Source: Microbacterium murale
GTDB taxonomy: Bacteria; Actinomycetota; Actinomycetes; Actinomycetales; Microbacteriaceae
Assembly: GCF_030815955.1 (NCBI RefSeq)
Contig: NZ_JAUSXK010000001.1
Location: 3,658,001 to 3,722,000, forward strand
DNA length: 64,000 bases
Reading direction: 5' to 3'
Shown here: positions 63,913 through 64,000 of the stretch, piece after piece
Position numbering within the stretch: the stretch's first letter is position 1
Layout of the letters: each line of letters begins with the position of its first letter
Program-made: the position numbers and the translations under genes
The notes under the pieces: model-generated
What the model was told of the DNA's origin: nothing
What the model saw: only the letters and a program-made list of their open reading frames with translations
Databases searched by the model: none

Positions 63913-64000
63913 GTGTCGCATCCGCGCGTCAGAGCGGCCCGTTCCGTGACGGCGACCGCGTACAGCTCACCGGTCCCAAGAACCGACTGCACACGGTCAC
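63909..64000 (+). CDS. trmI: tRNA (adenine58-N1)-methyltransferase TrmI, N-terminal fragment
   Basis: Only the first 30 codons are in the window: MSVASARQSGPFRDGDRVQL then TGPKNRLHTVT. This GPF-x-GDRVQL-x-x-PK-x-RLHT start is typical of TrmI in actinobacteria (Rv2118c). The ATG at 63909 overlaps the HAD stop as ATGA. It makes m1A58 in tRNAs. In related genomes the gene lies next to the proteasome ATPase gene; what follows here is outside the window. Confidence 0.8.
   Translation, partial: MSVASARQSGPFRDGDRVQLTGPKNRLHTV

Noticed and set aside
1..64000. CRISPR array, insertion sequence, prophage or rRNA genes
   Set aside because: No regularly spaced identical repeats of 25-40 nt, no transposase or phage structural motifs and no rRNA-like sequence were seen.

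Overview
The window reads as a stretch of chromosome from a high-GC actinobacterium, most likely Microbacteriaceae and probably a Microbacterium-like organism. I infer this from gene content and order rather than from a database match: codons ending mostly in G or C, an S16-KhpA-RimM-TrmD cluster, DUF3099 and DUF4190 proteins, a SURF1 protein, an actinobacterial glycogen synthase, a PAC2 / HAD / TrmI block, and a leucine-degradation cluster ordered like the Mycobacterium tuberculosis Rv2495c-Rv2506 region. I see no prophage, insertion sequence, CRISPR array or rRNA operon. One tRNA-Leu(GAG) is present.

Layout. Positions 1-12400 are the most accessory-looking part. They hold a partial alpha/beta hydrolase, a GT4 glycosyltransferase, a NIPA-like membrane protein, two paralogous MacB/FtsX-type ABC modules on the minus strand, a NarL-type two-component system and a HAD phosphatase between those modules, a tandem pair of double-domain GNAT acetyltransferases, a 94-aa protein, and at the head of this minus-strand run an unannotated 34-aa ORF with its own promoter and an excellent Shine-Dalgarno. 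From 12500 the content is core: smc, ftsY, lipA-lipB with a TetR regulator, a membrane protein coupled to an ECF sigma factor, ffh, a glycerol regulon (glpD, SorC-type regulator, glpK), a carboxylate-amine ligase, rpsP-khpA-rimM-trmD, SURF1/DUF3099, fabG, serB, glgC/glgA and rpmE2. Positions 41300-52200 hold branched-chain keto-acid dehydrogenase genes next to a divergent Lrp regulator, then a TetR-headed operon for leucine breakdown (carboxyltransferase, biotin carboxylase, acyl-CoA dehydrogenase, MaoC hydratase, CitE-like lyase). The rest carries a sirtuin, a SpoU methyltransferase, an SF2 helicase, a ferritin-like/VIT1 fusion with a structured leader, an MFS exporter, the tRNA, an M20 peptidase, uppP, PAC2, a HAD phosphatase and the start of trmI.

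Expression style. Genes inside operons are tightly coupled (ATGA, GTGA and TGATG overlaps). Many first genes lack a Shine-Dalgarno and instead have a TANNNT hexamer exactly 6 or 7 nt before the start codon, the signature of leaderless transcripts. Several divergent pairs (hydrolase/ftsY, glgC/glgA, exonuclease/hydrolase) have such promoters packed into 33-60 bp. Clear palindromic operators can be assigned to local regulators: TGCACG-N2-CGTGCA for the glycerol regulator, TTAGTG-N2-CACTAA for the leucine TetR, an ATTGTT/AACAAT palindrome for the lipB-side TetR, and a 39-bp inverted repeat beside the Lrp gene.

Limits. Everything here was read by eye from sequence. Start codons were chosen from Shine-Dalgarno, leaderless hexamer or overlap evidence. 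Substrates of transporters, hydrolases and acetyltransferases are not known, and the small ORF and RNA-structure claims are predictions.
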